A stretch of DNA of 64,000 bases from Nymphaea colorata (Eukaryota; Streptophyta; Magnoliopsida; Nymphaeales; Nymphaeaceae): NCBI RefSeq assembly GCF_008831285.2, contig NC_045150.1, positions 13,623,868 through 13,687,867 of the forward strand, written 5' to 3'. How positions within the stretch are numbered: the first letter of the stretch is position 1; every line of letters begins with the position of its first letter. Below are positions 1 to 13,534 of this stretch, one piece after another. The position numbers and the translations under genes were made by a program. The notes beneath the pieces are model-generated. The model had not been told where the DNA came from, did no database searches, and was given only the letters and a program-made list of their open reading frames with translations.

Positions 1-1589
1 AATGGATGAAATGAATGCTTAAATCTCATTCGTATTCATTCAAACTTGGGATTTCAATTTCTTAAATCAATCAGCACAAATGCAATAAAATGTTTAAAAT
101 CATTCGATTAACTGTAGGTGATCAAATGAATGTTTTAAATCTCATTCGCAGTCTTACAAACTTATGATTTCAATCCCTTAAATCATTAAATATAAATGTA
201 ACCAGTTTAACTCGTTGGATTTGCTATAATTGATGAAATAAATGGCTTAAGTTCCATTCCTATTCACGTGAACCTATGATTTCCATTCCTTTAATCAATC
301 AATGTAGATGTAAGGACGATTGAAACTCGTTGGATTAACTGTGAGGGATCGAATAACTTGTTTAATGCGTTGGATTTTAAATGATGAAAGGATTGGCTTC
401 AACAATTGTGTTCATATCGACTTGTGATTTAAATCCACCCGTTAAATAACGAAATATGGATGTAACAACAAGTCATACTCATTCGATTAACTATAAGTAT
501 CAAAGAACAAGTTCAACTCATTGGATTTACTCTAAGGGAGTAAATTAACGGTTAAATCTCATTGGCATTCGAACGAACTTATGATTTCAATCGTTTAAAT
601 CATTCTATGTAGAAATAAAAAGTTTAAATCTTTGAATTCTGTAAAAAGATCAAATGAATGCCTTAAATCCCATTTGTAGTTATGTAAATTTGTGATTTTA
701 ATCCCCTTAGCCAATCAATGTGAATGAAACAACAAGCTGGTCCCACTTGATTAACTATAAGAGAGCAAATTAATGACTTAAATCTCATTTATATTTATAC
801 GAACTTGTTGTTTCAATACCTTTACTCATTCAGTATAAACGTAACAACATGTTTAACTCATTGCATTGACTAGAAGGGATGAAATGAATGCTTAAAATTT
901 CATCTGTATTCATTCAAACTTGTGATTTCAATTTCTAAAATCAATCAGTACAAATGCAATAAAATGTAAAAATCATTGGATTAACTGTAGGTGATCAATT
1001 GAAGGTTTTAAATCTCATTCGCAGTCTTTCAAACTTATAATTTCAATCCCTTAAACCAATAAATATAAATGTAACCTATTTAACTCATTGGATTTGCTAT
1101 AAGTGATGAAATGAATGGCTTAAGTTGCATTCCTGTTCACGTTAACCTATGATTTCCGTTCCTTTAATCTATCAAAGTGGATGTAAGGACGATTGAAACT
1201 CGTTGGATTAACTGTGAGGGATCGAATAACTTGTTTAAAGTGTTGGATTTCAAATGATGAAAGGAATGGCTTCAACAATTATGTTCATATCGACTTGTGA
1301 TTTAAATCCACCCGTTAAATAACGAAATATAGATGTAACAACAAGTCATACTCATTCGATTAACTATAAGTATCAAAGAACAAGTTCAACTCATTGGATT
1401 TGGAGTAAATGAACGGTTAAATCTCATTGGCATTCGAACGAACTTTTGATTTCAATCGTTTAAATCGTTTGATGTAGAAATAACAAGTTTAAATCTTTGA
1501 ATTCACTACAAAAGATCAAATGAATGTCTTAAATCCCAATTGTAGTTAGGCATATTTGTGATTTTAATCCCCTAAGCCAATCAATATGA

Positions 1590-4488
1590 ATGAAACAACA
1601 AGTCGATCCCACTTTATTAACTATAAGGGAGCAAATGAATGACTTAAATCTCATTAATATTTATACGAACTTGTTGTTTCAATCCCCAATATCATTCAGT
1701 ATAAACGTAACAACTTGTTTAACTCGTTGCATTAACAATAAGGGATCAAATGGACGCTTTAATCGCAATCCCTTTCATTCAAACTTGCGATTTCAATTTC
1801 TTAAATCAGCCAATGCAAACAAAATGAAATGTGAAACTCATTCGATCAACTATAGGTGATCAAATGAAGGTTCGAAATCTTATTCATAGTCTTGTAAGCT
1901 TGTGATTGCAACCCCTTAAATCATTAAATGTAAATGGAACATGTTCAACCCGTTGGATTAACTTCATTGGATGAAATTATGGCTTAAACAATTGCGTTCA
2001 TATGAACTTGTGATTTAAATCCACCCCTTAAATCACGTAATATGGATGTAACAACAAGTTGTAGTCATTTGGTTTTCTATAAGTATCAAATAACAAATTC
2101 AACTCATTGGACTAATTATGAGAGAGTACATGAACGGTTAAATCTTATTGGCGTTCTAATGAACTTACGATTTCAATCATTTAAATAGTTCGATATAGAA
2201 ATAACAAGTTTAAATCTTTGAATTCACTACAAAAGATCAAATGAATGTATTAAACCCAATTGTAGTCACGTAAATTTGTGATTTTAATCCCCTAAGCCAA
2301 TCAATGTGAATGAGACAACAAGCTGATCGCACTTGATTAACTATAAGGAAGCAAATGAATGACTTAAATCTGGTTCATATTTATGCGAACTTGTTATTTC
2401 AATCCCTTTATTCATTCAGTATAAACGTAACAACATGTTTAACTCATTGCATTGAATATAAGGGATGAAATGAATGCTTAAATCTCATTCGTATTCATTC
2501 AAATTTGGGATTTCAATTTTTTAAATCAATCAGTACAAATGCAATAAAATGTTAAAATCATTGGATTAACTGTAGGTCATCAAATGAATGTTTTAAATCT
2601 CATTCGCAGTCTTACAAACTTATGATTTCAATCCCTTAAGTCATTAAATATAAATGTAACCAGTTTAACTCGTTGGATTTGCTATAAGTGATGAAATAAA
2701 TGGTTTAAGTTTCATTCCTATTCATGTGAACCTATGATTTTCATTCCTTTAATCAATCAATGTAGGTGTAAGAACGATTGAAACTCGTTGGATTAACTAT
2801 GAGGGATCGAATAACTTGTTTAATGTGTTGGATTTCAAATGATGAAAGGATTGGCTTCAACAATTGTGTTCATATCGACTTGTGATTTAAATCCACCCGT
2901 TAAATAACGAAATATAGATGCAACAACAAGTCATACTCATTCGATTAACTATAAGTGTCAAAGAACAAGTTCAACTCATTGGATTTACTCTAAGGGAGTA
3001 AATTAATGGTTAAATCTCATTGGCATTCGAACGAACTTATGATTTCAATCGTTTAAATCATTCGATATAGAAATAACAAGTTTAAATCTTTGAATTCTGT
3101 AAAAAAGATCAAATGAATGCCTTAAATCCCATTTGTAGTTACGTAAATTTGTGATTTTAATCCCCTTAGCCAATCAATGTGAATGAAAAAACAAGCTGGT
3201 CCCACTTGATTAACTATAAGAGAGCAAATGAATGACTTAAATCTTACTTATATTTATGCGAACTTATTGTTTCAATCCCTTTATTCATTCAGTATAAACG
3301 TAACAACATGTTTAACTCATTGCATTGAATATAAGGGATGAAATGAATGCTTAAATCTCATTCCTATTCATTCACACTTGGGATTTCAATTTCTTAAATC
3401 AATCAATACAAATGTAATAAAATGTTAAAATCAGGTGATCAAATGAATGTTTTAAATCTCATTCGCAGTCTTACAAACTTATGATTTCAATCCCTTAAAT
3501 CATTCTATGTAGAAATAAAAAGTTTAAATTTTTGAATTCTGTAAAAAGATCAAATGAATGCCTTAAATCCCATTTGTAGTTATGTAAATTTGTGATTTTA
3601 ATCCCCTTAGCCAATCAATGTGAATGAAACAACAAGCTGGTCCCACTTGATTAACTATAAGGAAGCAAATGAATGACTTAAATCTGGTTCGTATTTATGC
3701 GAACTTGTTGTTTCAATCCCTTTATTCATTCAGTATAAACGTAACAACATGTTTAACTCATTGCATTGAATATAAGGGATGAAATGAATGCTTAAATCTC
3801 ATTCGTATTCATTCAAACTTGGGATTTCAATTTCTTAAATCAATCAGTACAAATGCAATAAAATGTAAAAATCATTGGATTAACTGTAGGTGATCAATTG
3901 AAGGTTTTAAATCTCATTCGCAGTCTTTCAAACTTATAATTTCAATCCCTTAAACCAATAAATATAAATGTAACCTGTTTAACTCATTGGATTTGCTATA
4001 AGTGATGAAATGAATGGCTTAAGTTGCATTCCTCTTCACGTTAACCTATGATTTCCATTCCTTTAATCTATCAAAGTGGATGTAAGGACGATTGAAACTC
4101 GTTGGATTAACTGTGAGGGATCGAATAACTTGTTTAAAGTGTTAGATTTCAAATGATGAAAGGAATGGCTTCAACAATTTTGTTCATATCGACTTGTGAT
4201 TTAAATCCACCCGTTAAATAACGAAATATAGATGTAACAACAAGTCATACTCATTCGATTAACTATAAGTATCAAAGAATAAGTTCAACTCATTGGATTT
4301 GGAGTAGATGAACGGTTAAATCTCATTGGCATTCGAACGAACTTTTGATTTCAATCGTTTAAATCGTTTGATGTAGAAATAACAAGTTTAAATCTTTGAA
4401 TTCACTATAAAAGATCAAATGAATGTCTTAAATCCCAATTGTAGTTAGGCAAATTTGTGATTTTAATCCCCTAAGCCAATCAATATGA
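1590..4488 (+). repeat. HOR copy, 2,899 bp (2.46 kb class plus a 440-bp duplication)
   Basis: The copy is bounded by two occurrences of the marker monomer. The basic period visible here is 2,459 bp: the block starting at position 5 recurs at 2464. The excess of about 440 bp is explained by a local duplication, because the motif around tgaattctgtaaaaa occurs near 3063-3110 and again near 3504-3550, as well as near 601 in the previous copy. The 89-codon open frame at the start of this copy is identical to the one starting at 4489, which shows recent homogenisation. Confidence 0.8.
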
Positions 4489-5538
4489 ATGAAACAACAA
4501 GTCGATCCCACTTTATTAACAATAAGGGAGCAAATGAATGACTTAAATCTCATTAATATTTATACGAACTTGTTGTTTCAATCCCCAATATCATTCAGTA
4601 TAAACGTAACAACTTGTTTAACTCGTTGCATTAACAATAAGGGATCAAATGGACGCTTTAATCGCAATCCCTTTCATTCAAACTTGCGATTTCAATTTCT
4701 TAAATCAGCCAATGCAAACAAAATGAAATGTGAAACTCATTCGATCAACTATAGGTGATCAAATGAAGGTTCGAAATCTTATTCATAGTCTTGTAAGCTT
4801 GTGATTGCAACCCCTTAAATCATTAAATGTAAATGGAACATGTTCAACCCGTTGGATTAACTTCATTGGATGAAATTATGGCTTAAACAATTGCGTTCAT
4901 ATGAACTTGTGATTTAAATCCACCCCTTAAATCACGTAATATGGATGTAACAACCAGTTGTAGTCATTTGGTTTTCTATAAGTATCAAATAACAAATTCA
5001 ACTCATTGGACTAATTATGAGAGAGTACATGAACGGTTAAATCTTATTGGCGTTCTAATGAAATTACGATTTCAATCATTTAAATAGTTCGATATAGAAA
5101 TAACAAGTTTAAATCTTTGAATTCACTACAAAAGATCAAATGAATGTATGAAACCCAATTGTAGTCACGTAAATTTCTGATTTTAATCCCCTAAGCCAAT
5201 CAATGTGAATGAGACAACAAGCTGATCGCACTTGATTAACTATAAGGAAGCAAATGAATGACTTAAATCTGGTTCATATTTATGCGAACTTGTTGTTTCA
5301 ATCCCTTTATTCATTCAGTATAAACGTAACAACATGTTTAACTCATTGCATTGAATATAAGGGATGAAATGAATGCTTAAATCTCATTCGTATTCATTCA
5401 AATTTGGGATTTCAATTTTTTAAATCAATCAGTACAAATGCAATAAAATGTTAAAATCATTGGATTAACTGTAGGTCATCAAATGAATGTTTTAAATCTC
5501 ATTCGCAGTCTTACAAACTTATGATTTCAATCCCTTAA

Positions 5539-5617
5539 GTCACGTAAATTTGTGATTTTAATCCCCTAAGCCAATCAATGTGAATGAGACAACAAGCTGG
5601 TCACAAATTTACGTGAC
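5539..5617. repeat. Palindromic arms at the inversion breakpoint
   Basis: The arms are gtcacgtaaatttgtga at 5539-5555 and its exact reverse complement at 5601-5617, with a 45-base spacer. They could form a hairpin. The second arm is the first 17 bases of the inverted segment, so the structure marks the strand-switch point. Confidence 0.9.
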
Positions 5618-5951
5618 TACAATTAGGTTTAATACATTCATTTGATCTTTTGTAGTGAATTCAAAGATTTAAACTTGTTATTTCTATATCGAACGATTTA
5701 AATGATTGAAATCGTAAGTTCATTTGAACACCAGTAAGATTTAACCGTTCATGTACTCTCTCATAGTTAGTCCAATGAGTTGAATTTGTTATTTGATACT
5801 TATAGAAACCGAATGACTACAACTTGTTGTTACATCTATATTACGTGATTTAAGGGGTGGATTTAAATCACAAGTTCATATGAACGTAATTGTTTAAGCC
5901 ATTCATTTCACCACATGAAGTTAATTCAACGGGTTCAACATGTTCCATTTA
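5601..5951 (-). repeat. 351-bp inverted satellite segment
   Basis: Within the + array this stretch reads as the reverse complement. Its closest relative in the window is 8,248-8,598 on the same array: the two are the same length, and by eye I count only about three differences. They share private variants not seen in most copies: cccgttgaattaac, caattacgttc, cattcggtttctat (one t short) and aaacctaattg. The left edge coincides with a perfect 17-base inverted repeat (5539-5555 with 5601-5617, core cacgtaaatttgtg). The right edge joins forward satellite at about 5,951 with a couple of bases of microhomology. Confidence 0.85.
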
Positions 5952-6425
5952 TGGCTTAAGTTGCATTCCTGTTCACGTTAACCTATGATTTCCATTCCTT
6001 TAATCTATCAAAGTGGATGTAAGGACGATTGAAACTCGTTGGATTAACTGTGAGGGATCGAATAACTTGTTTAAAGTGTTGGATTTCAAATGATGAAAGG
6101 AATGGCTTCAACAATTGTGTTCATATCGACTTGTGATTTAAATCCACCCGTTAAATAACGAAATATAGATGTAACAACAAGTTATACTCATTCGATTAAC
6201 TATAAGTATCAAAGAACAAGTTCAACTCATTGGATTTGGAGTAAATGAACGGTTAAATCTCATTGGCATTCGAACGAACTTTTGATTTCAATCGTTTATA
6301 TCGTTTGATGTAGAAATAACAAGTTTAAATCTTTGAATTTACTACAAAAGATCAAATGAATGTGTTAAATCCCAATTGTAGTTAGGCAAATTTGTGATTT
6401 TAATCCCCTAAGCCAATCAATATGA

Positions 6426-8008
6426 ATGAAACAACAAGTCGATCCCACTTTATTAACTATAAGGGAGCAAATGAGTGACTTAAATCTCATTAATATTTAT
6501 ACGAACTTGTTGTTTCAATCCCCAATATCATTGGGGTATAAACGTAACAACTTGTTTAACTCGTTGCATTAACAATAAGGGATCAAATGGACGCTTTAAT
6601 CGCAATCCCTTTCATTCAAACTTGCGATTTCAATTTCATAAATCAGCCAATGCAAACAAAATGAAATGTGAAACTCATTCGATCAACTATAGGTGATCAA
6701 GTGAAAGTTTGAAATCTTATTCATAGTCTTGTAAGCTTGTGATTGCAATCCCTTAAATCATTAAATGTAAATGGAACATGCTCAACCCATTGGATTAACT
6801 TCACGTGATGAAATGAATGGCTTAAACAATTGCGTTCATATGAACTTGTGATTTAAATCCACCCCTTAAATCACGTAATATGGATGTAACAACAAGTTGT
6901 AGTCATTCGGTTTTCTAAAAGTATCAAATAACAAATTCAACTCATTGGACTAACTATGAGGGAGTAAATGAACGGTTAAATCTCACTGGCGTTCAAACGA
7001 ACTTACGATTTCAATCATTTAAATCGTTCGATATAGAAATAACAAGTTTAAATCTTTGGACTACAAAAGATCAAATGAATGTATTAAACCCAATTGTAGT
7101 CTTGTAAATTTGTGATTTTAATACCCTAAGCCAATCAATGTGAATGAGACAACAAGCTGGTCCCACTTGATTAACTATACGGAAGCAAATGAATGACATA
7201 AATCTGGTTCATATTTATGCGAACTTGTTGTTTCAATCCCTTTACTCATTCAGTATAGTCGTAACAACATGTTTAACTCATAGCATTGAATATAAGGGAT
7301 GAAATGAATGCTTAATTCTCATTCGTATTCATTCAAACTTGGGATTTCAATTTCTTATGTCAATCGGTACAAATGAAATAAAATGTTAAAATCATTCGAT
7401 TAGCTGTAGGTGATCAAATGAATGTTTTAAATCTCATTCGCAGTCTTACAAACTTATGATTTCAATCCCTTAAATCATTAAATATAAATGTAACTTGTTT
7501 AACTCGTTGAATTTGCTATAAGTGATGAAATAAATGGCTTAAGTTCCATTCCTATTCACGTGAACCTATGATTTCCATTCCTTTAATCAATCAATGTAGA
7601 TGTAAGGACGATTGAAACTCGTTTGATTAACTGTGAGGGATCGAATAACTTGTTTAATGTGTTGAATTTCAAATGATGTAAGGAATGGCTTCAACAATTG
7701 AGTTCATATCGACTTGTGATTTAAATCCACCCATTAAATAACGAAATATAGATGTAACAACAAGTCATACTCATTCGATTAACTATAAGTTTCAAAGAAC
7801 AAGTTTAACTCATTGGATTTGGAGTAAATGAACGGTTAAATTTCATTGGCATTAGAACAAACTTTTGATTTCGATCGTTTAAATCATTTGATGTAGAAAT
7901 AACAAGTTTAAATCTTTGAATTCACTACAATAGATCAAATGAATGTCTTAAATTCCATTTGTAGTTAGGCAAATTTGTGATTTTAATCCCCTAAGCCAAT
8001 CAATATGA
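6426..8008 (+). repeat. HOR copy, 1,583 bp class
   Basis: The distance between marker monomers is 1,583 bp, matching the 1,586-1,587 bp intervals found repeatedly in the right array. The marker open frame is broken here by a changed base and an altered segment near 6535 (cattggggtat where other copies read cattcagtat). Confidence 0.75.
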
Positions 8009-9491
8009 ATGAAACAACAAGTCGATCCCACTTTATTAACTATAAGAGAGCAAATGAATGACTTAAATCTCATTAATATTTATACGAACTTGTTGTTCCA
8101 ATCCCCAAAATCATTCAGTATAAACGTAACAACTTGTTTAACTCGTTGCATTAACAATAAGGTATCAAATGGACGCTTTAATCGCAATACCTTTCATTCA
8201 AACTTGCGATTTCAATTTCTTAAATCAACAAGTGCAAACAAATGAAGTAAATGGAACATGTTGAACCCGTTGAATTAACTTCATGTGATGAAATGAATGG
8301 CTTAAACAATTACGTTCATATGAACTTGTGATTTAAATCCACCCCTTAAATCACGTAATATGGATGTAACAACAAGTTGTAGTCATTCGGTTTCTATAAG
8401 TATCAAATAACAAATTCAACTCATTGGACTAACTATGAGAGAGTACATGAACGGTTAAATCTTACTGGTGTTCAAATGAACTTACGATTTCAATCATTTA
8501 AATCGTTCGATATAGAAATAACAAGTTTAAATCTTTCAATTCACTACAAAAGATCAAATGAATGTATTAAACCTAATTGTAGTCACGTAAATTTGTGATT
8601 TTAATCCCCTAAGCCAATCAATGTGAATGAGACAACAAGCTGGTCCCACTTGATTAACTATAAGGAAGCAAATGAATGACTTAAATCTGCTTCATATTTA
8701 TGCAAACTTGTTGTTTCAATCCCTTTATTCATTCAGTATAAAAGTAACAACATGTTTAACTCATTGCATTGAATATAAGGGATGAAATGAATGCTTAAAT
8801 CTCATTCGTAGTCATTCAAACTTGGGATTTCAATTTCTTAAATCAATCACTACAAATGCAATAAAATGTTAAAATCATTCGATTAACTGTAGGTGATCAA
8901 ATGAATGTTTTAAATCTCATTCGCAGTCTTACAAACTTATGATTTCAATCCCTTAAATCATTAAATATAAATGTAACCAGTTTAACTCGTTGGATTTGCT
9001 ATAAGTGATGAAATAAATGGCTTAAGTTCCATTCCTATTCACGTGAACCTATGATTTCCATTCCTTTAATCAATCAATGTAGATGTAAGGACGATTGAAA
9101 CTCGTTGGATTAACTGTGAGGGATCGAATAACTTGTTTAATGTGTTGGATTTCAAATGATGAAAGGAATGGCTTCAACAATTGTGTTCATATCGACTTGT
9201 GATTTAAGTCCACCCCTTAAATAACGAAATATAGATGTAACAACAAGTCATACTCATTCGATTAACTATAAGTATCAAAGAACAAGTTTAACTCATTGGA
9301 TTTGGAGTAAATGAATGGTTAAATCTCATTGGCATTCGAACGAACTTTTGATTTCAATCGTTTAAATCGTTTGATGTAGAAATAACAAGTTTAAATCTTT
9401 GAATTCACTACAAAAGATCAAATGAATGTCTTAAATCCCATGTGTAGTCACGCAAATTTGTGATTTTAATCCCCTAAGCCAATCAATATGA
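8009..9491 (+). repeat. HOR copy, 1,483 bp, with a deletion of about 100 bp
   Basis: This resembles the 1.58 kb class but lacks about 100 bp just after the marker: at 8238-8250 the sequence passes directly from gcaaacaaatg to aagtaaatgg, skipping roughly one monomer. Bases 8,248-8,598 of this copy are the apparent source of the inverted segment at 5,601-5,951. Confidence 0.75.
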
Positions 9492-11944
9492 ATGAAACGA
9501 CTAGTCGATCCCACTTTATAGGGAGCAAATGAATGACTTAAATCTCATTAATATTTATACGAACTTGTTTGTTTCAATCCCCAAAATCATTCAGTATAAA
9601 CGTAACAACTTGTTTAACTCGTTGCATTAACAATAATGGATCAAATGGACGCTTTAATCGCATTCCCTTTCATTCGAACTTGCGATTTCAATTTCTTAAA
9701 TCAGCCAATGCAAACAAAATGAAATGTGAAACTCATTCGATCAACCATAGGTGATCAAATGAAGGTTCAAAATCTTATTCATAGTCTTGTAAGCTTGTGA
9801 TTGCAATCCCTTAAATCATTAAATGTAAATGGAACATGTTCAACCCATTGGATTAACTTCATGTGATGAAAGAATGGCTTAAACAATTGCGTTCATATGA
9901 ACTTGTGATTTAAATCCACCCCTCAAATCACGTAATATGGATGTAACAACAAGTTGTAGTCATTCGGTTTTCTATAAGTATCAAATAAAAAAATTCAACT
10001 CATTGGACTAACTATGAGGGAGTACAAGAACGGTTAAATCTTACTGGTGTTCAAATGAACTTACGATTTCAATCATTTAAATCGTTCGATATAGAAATAA
10101 GAAGTTTAAATCTTTGAATTCACTACAAAAGATCAAATGAATGTATTAAACCCAATTGTAGTCACGTAAATTTGAGATTTTAATCCCCTAAGCCAATCAA
10201 TGTGAATGAGACAACAAGCTGGCCCCACTTGATTAACTATAAGGAAGCAAATGAATGACTTAAATCTGGTTCATATTTATGCGAACTTGTTGTTTCAATC
10301 CATTTACTCATTCAGTATAGACGTAACAACATGTTTAACTCATTGCATTGAATATAATGGATGAAATGAATGCTTAAATCTCATTCGTATTCATTCAAAC
10401 TTGGGATTTCAATTTCTTAAATCAATCAGTACAAATGCAATAAAATGTTAAAATCATTCGATTAACTGTAGGTGATCAAATGAATGTTTTAAATCTCATT
10501 CGCAGTCTTACAAACTTATGATTTCAATCCCTTAAATCATTAAATATAAATGTAACCAGTTTAACTCGTTGGATTTGCTATACTTGATGAAATAAATGGC
10601 TTAAGTTCCATTCCTATTCACGTGAACCTATGATTTCCATTCCTTTAATCAATCAATGTAGATGTAAGGACGATTGAAACTCGTTGGATTAACAGTGAGG
10701 GATCGAATAACTTGTTTAATGCGTTGGATTTCAAATGATGAAAGGATTGGCTTCAACAATTGTGTTCATATCGACTTGTGATTTAAATCCACCCGTTAAA
10801 TAACGAAATATGGATGTAACAACAAGTCATACTCATTCGATTAACTATAAGTATCAAAGAACAAGTTCAACTCATTGGATTTACTCTAAGGGAGTAAATT
10901 AACGGTTAAATCTCATTAGCATTCGAACGAACTTATGATTTCAATCGTTTAAATCATTCTATGTAGAAATAAAAAGTCTAAATCTTTGAATTCTGTAAAA
11001 AAGATCAAATGAATGCCTTAAATCCCATTTGTAGTTATGTAAATTTGTGATTTTAATCCCCTTAGCCAATCAATGTGAATGAAACAACAAGCTCGTCCCA
11101 CTTGATTAACTATAAGGGAGCAAATTAATGACTTAAATCTCATTTATATTTATACGAACTTGTTGTTTCAATCCCTTTACTCATTCAGTATAAACGTGAC
11201 AACATGTTTAACTCATTGCATTGACTAGAAGGGATGAAATGAATGCTTAAAATTTCATCCGTATTCATTCAAACTTGTGATTTCAATTTCTAAAATCAAT
11301 CAGTACAAAGGCAATAAAATGTAAAAATCATTCGATTAACTGTAGGTGATCAATTGAAGGTTGTAAATCTCATTCGCAGTCTTTCGAACTTATGATTTCA
11401 ATCCCTTAAACCAATAAATATAAATGTAACCTGTTTAACTCGTTGGATTTGCTATAAGTGATGAAATGAATGGCTTAAGTTGCATTCTTGTTCACGTTAA
11501 CCTATGATTTCCATTCCTTTAATCTATCAAAGTGGATGTAAGGACGATTGAAACTCGTTGGATTAACTGCAAGGGATCGGATAACATGTTTAATGTGTTG
11601 GATTTCAAATGATGAAAGGAATGGCTTCAACAATTGTGTTCATATCGACTTGTGATTTAAATTTACCCCTTAAATAACGTAATATAGATGTAACAACAAG
11701 TCATACTCATTCGATTAACTATAAGTATCAAAGAACAAGTTTAACTCATTGGATTTGGAGTAAATAAACGGTTAAATCTCATTGGCATTCGAACAAACTT
11801 ATGATTTCAATCGTTTAAATCATTGGATGTATAAATAACAAGTTTAAATCTTTGAATTCAGTACAAAAGGTCAAATGAATGCCTTAAATACCATTTGTAG
11901 TTACGTAAATTTGTGATTTTAATCCCCTTAGCCAATCAATGTGA
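9492..11944 (+). repeat. HOR copy, 2,453 bp class
   Basis: This is the full-length class, close to the 2,459-bp period seen at 5-2463 and in the right array. Bases from about 10,360 onward match bases 1 onward at an offset of about 10.35 kb, including the private variants gactagaagggatg and cttaaaatttcatc. Confidence 0.75.
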
Positions 11945-12669
11945 ATGAAACGACAAGTCGATGATCCCACTTTATTAACTATAAGGGAGCAAATGAATGA
12001 CTGAAATCTCATTAACATTTATACGAGCTCTTTGTTTCAATCCCCAAAATCATTCAGTATAAACGTAACAACTTTTTTAACTCGTTGCATTAACAATAAG
12101 GGATTAAATGGACATTTTAATCGCAATCCCTTTCATTCAAACTTGCGATTTCTATATGTTAAATCAACGAGTGAAAACGCAATGAAATGTGAAACTCAAT
12201 CGATCAACTATAGGTCATCAAATGAAGGTTCGAAATCTTATTCATAGTCTTGCAAGCTTGTGATTTCAATCCCTTAAATCATTACATGTAAATGGAACAT
12301 GTTTAACCCGTTGGATTAACTTCATGTGATGAAATGAATGGCTTAAACAATTGCGTTCATATGAACTTGTGATTTAAATCCACCCCTTAAATGACGTAAT
12401 ATAGACGTAACAACAAGTCATAGTCATTCGATTAACTATAAGTATCAAATAACAAGTTCAACTCATTGGATTTACTATAAGGGAGTAGATGAACAGTTAA
12501 ATCTCATTGGCATTCGAACGAAGTTTTGATTTCAACCGTTTAAATCGTTTGATTTAGAAATAACAAGTTTAAATCTTTGAATTCACTACAAAATATCAAA
12601 TGAATGACCTAAATCCCATTTGTAGTTAGGCAAATTTTTGATTTTAATCCACTAAGCCAATCAATATGA
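11945..12669 (+). repeat. Short HOR copy, 725 bp
   Basis: Two marker monomers lie only 725 bp apart. A matching 722-bp interval occurs in the right array at 49,687-50,408, so the short class is shared by both arrays. The first marker carries a 3-base insertion (gtcgatgatccc). Confidence 0.7.
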
Positions 12670-13534
12670 ATGAAACGACAAGTCGATCCCACTTTATTGA
12701 CTATAAGGGGCAAATGAATGACTTAAATCTCATTAATATTTATACGAACTTGTTGTTTCAATCCCCAAAATCATTCAGTATAAACGTAACAACTTGTTTA
12801 ACTCGTTGCATTAACAATAAGGGATCAAATGGACGCTTTAATCGCAATCCCTTTCATTCAAACTTGCGATTTCAATTTCTTAAATCAACCAGTGCAAACG
12901 CAATGAAATGTGAAACTCATTCGATCAACTATGGGTGATCAAATGAAGGTTCGAAATCTTATTCATAGTCTTGTGAGCTTGTGATTGCAATCCCTTAAAT
13001 CATTAAATGTAAATGTAACATGTTCAACCCGTTGGATTAACTTCATGTGATGAAATGAATGGCTTAAACAATTGCGTTCATATGAACTTGTGATTTAAAT
13101 CCACCCCTTAAATCACGTAATATGGATGTAACTACAAGTTGTAGTCATTTGATTTTCTATAAGTATCAAATAACAACTTCAACTCTTTGGACTAACTTTG
13201 ACGGAGTAATTGAACGGTTAAATCTTACTGACGTTCAAACGAACTTGCGATTTCAATCATTTAAATCGTTCGATATAGAAATAACAAGTTTAAATCTTTG
13301 AATTTAGAACAAAAGATCAAATGAATGTATTAAACCCAATTGTAGTCACGTAAATTTGTGATTTTAATCCCCTAAGCCAATGAATGTGAATGGGACAACA
13401 AGCTGGTCCCACTTGATTAACTATAAGGAAGCAAATGAATGACTTAAATCTGGTTCATATTTATGCGAACTTGTTGTTTCAATCCCTTTACTCATTCAGT
13501 ATAAACGTAACAACATGTTTGACTCATTGCATTA
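12670..13534 (+). repeat. Last, partial HOR copy before the decayed layer
   Basis: The HOR order can be followed to about 13,534, where a typical monomer (gtaacaacatgtttgactc) runs into sequence beginning ttattcgatataaatataa that belongs to the more diverged layer. The boundary is approximate. Confidence 0.6.

Larger units (their letters stand above)
4489..6425 (+). repeat. Rearranged HOR copy, 1,937 bp, containing an inverted segment
   Basis: The copy begins with the marker monomer and is normal up to about 5,538. The sequence then jumps within the repeat, continues through a short palindromic arm, and runs in reverse orientation from 5,601 to 5,951 before returning to forward satellite. 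The odd length reflects this rearrangement. Confidence 0.8.
1..13534 (+). repeat. Left satellite array, higher-order-repeat region
   Basis: This is a continuous tandem array of an AT-rich monomer. Successive copies of the phase mark (gatcaaatgaatg and variants such as gagcaaatgaatg or gatgaaatgaatg) fall at 1514, 1629, 1744, 1858, 1970 and 2083, which gives monomers of about 112-115 bp. Each monomer reads roughly: aatgaatg-gcttaaatctcatt, a cattcat/gaacttgtgattt block, tcaatcccttaaatcatt, then aatgtaacaacaagtt and aactcattggattaac. Neighbouring monomers differ clearly, while blocks of many monomers repeat closely; that is a higher-order repeat. The marker monomer recurs at 1590, 4489, 6426, 8009, 9492, 11945 and 12670. 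Centromeric or other heterochromatic function is an inference from the structure alone. There is no gene in this stretch. Confidence 0.95.

Noticed and set aside
301-370. CENP-B box in the monomer (actcgttggattaac)
   Set aside because: The core tcgttgga resembles the centre of the mammalian box, but the required outer TTCG and CGGG bases are missing.
1590-1859. 89-codon open frame as a small gene
   Set aside because: It recurs only with the satellite HOR, breaks freely in other copies, is absent from the newest 1,693-bp unit and has no recognisable domain.
1-13534. CRISPR-like array
   Set aside because: The repeats are about 115 bp and contiguous with no unique spacers, in a eukaryotic satellite context.
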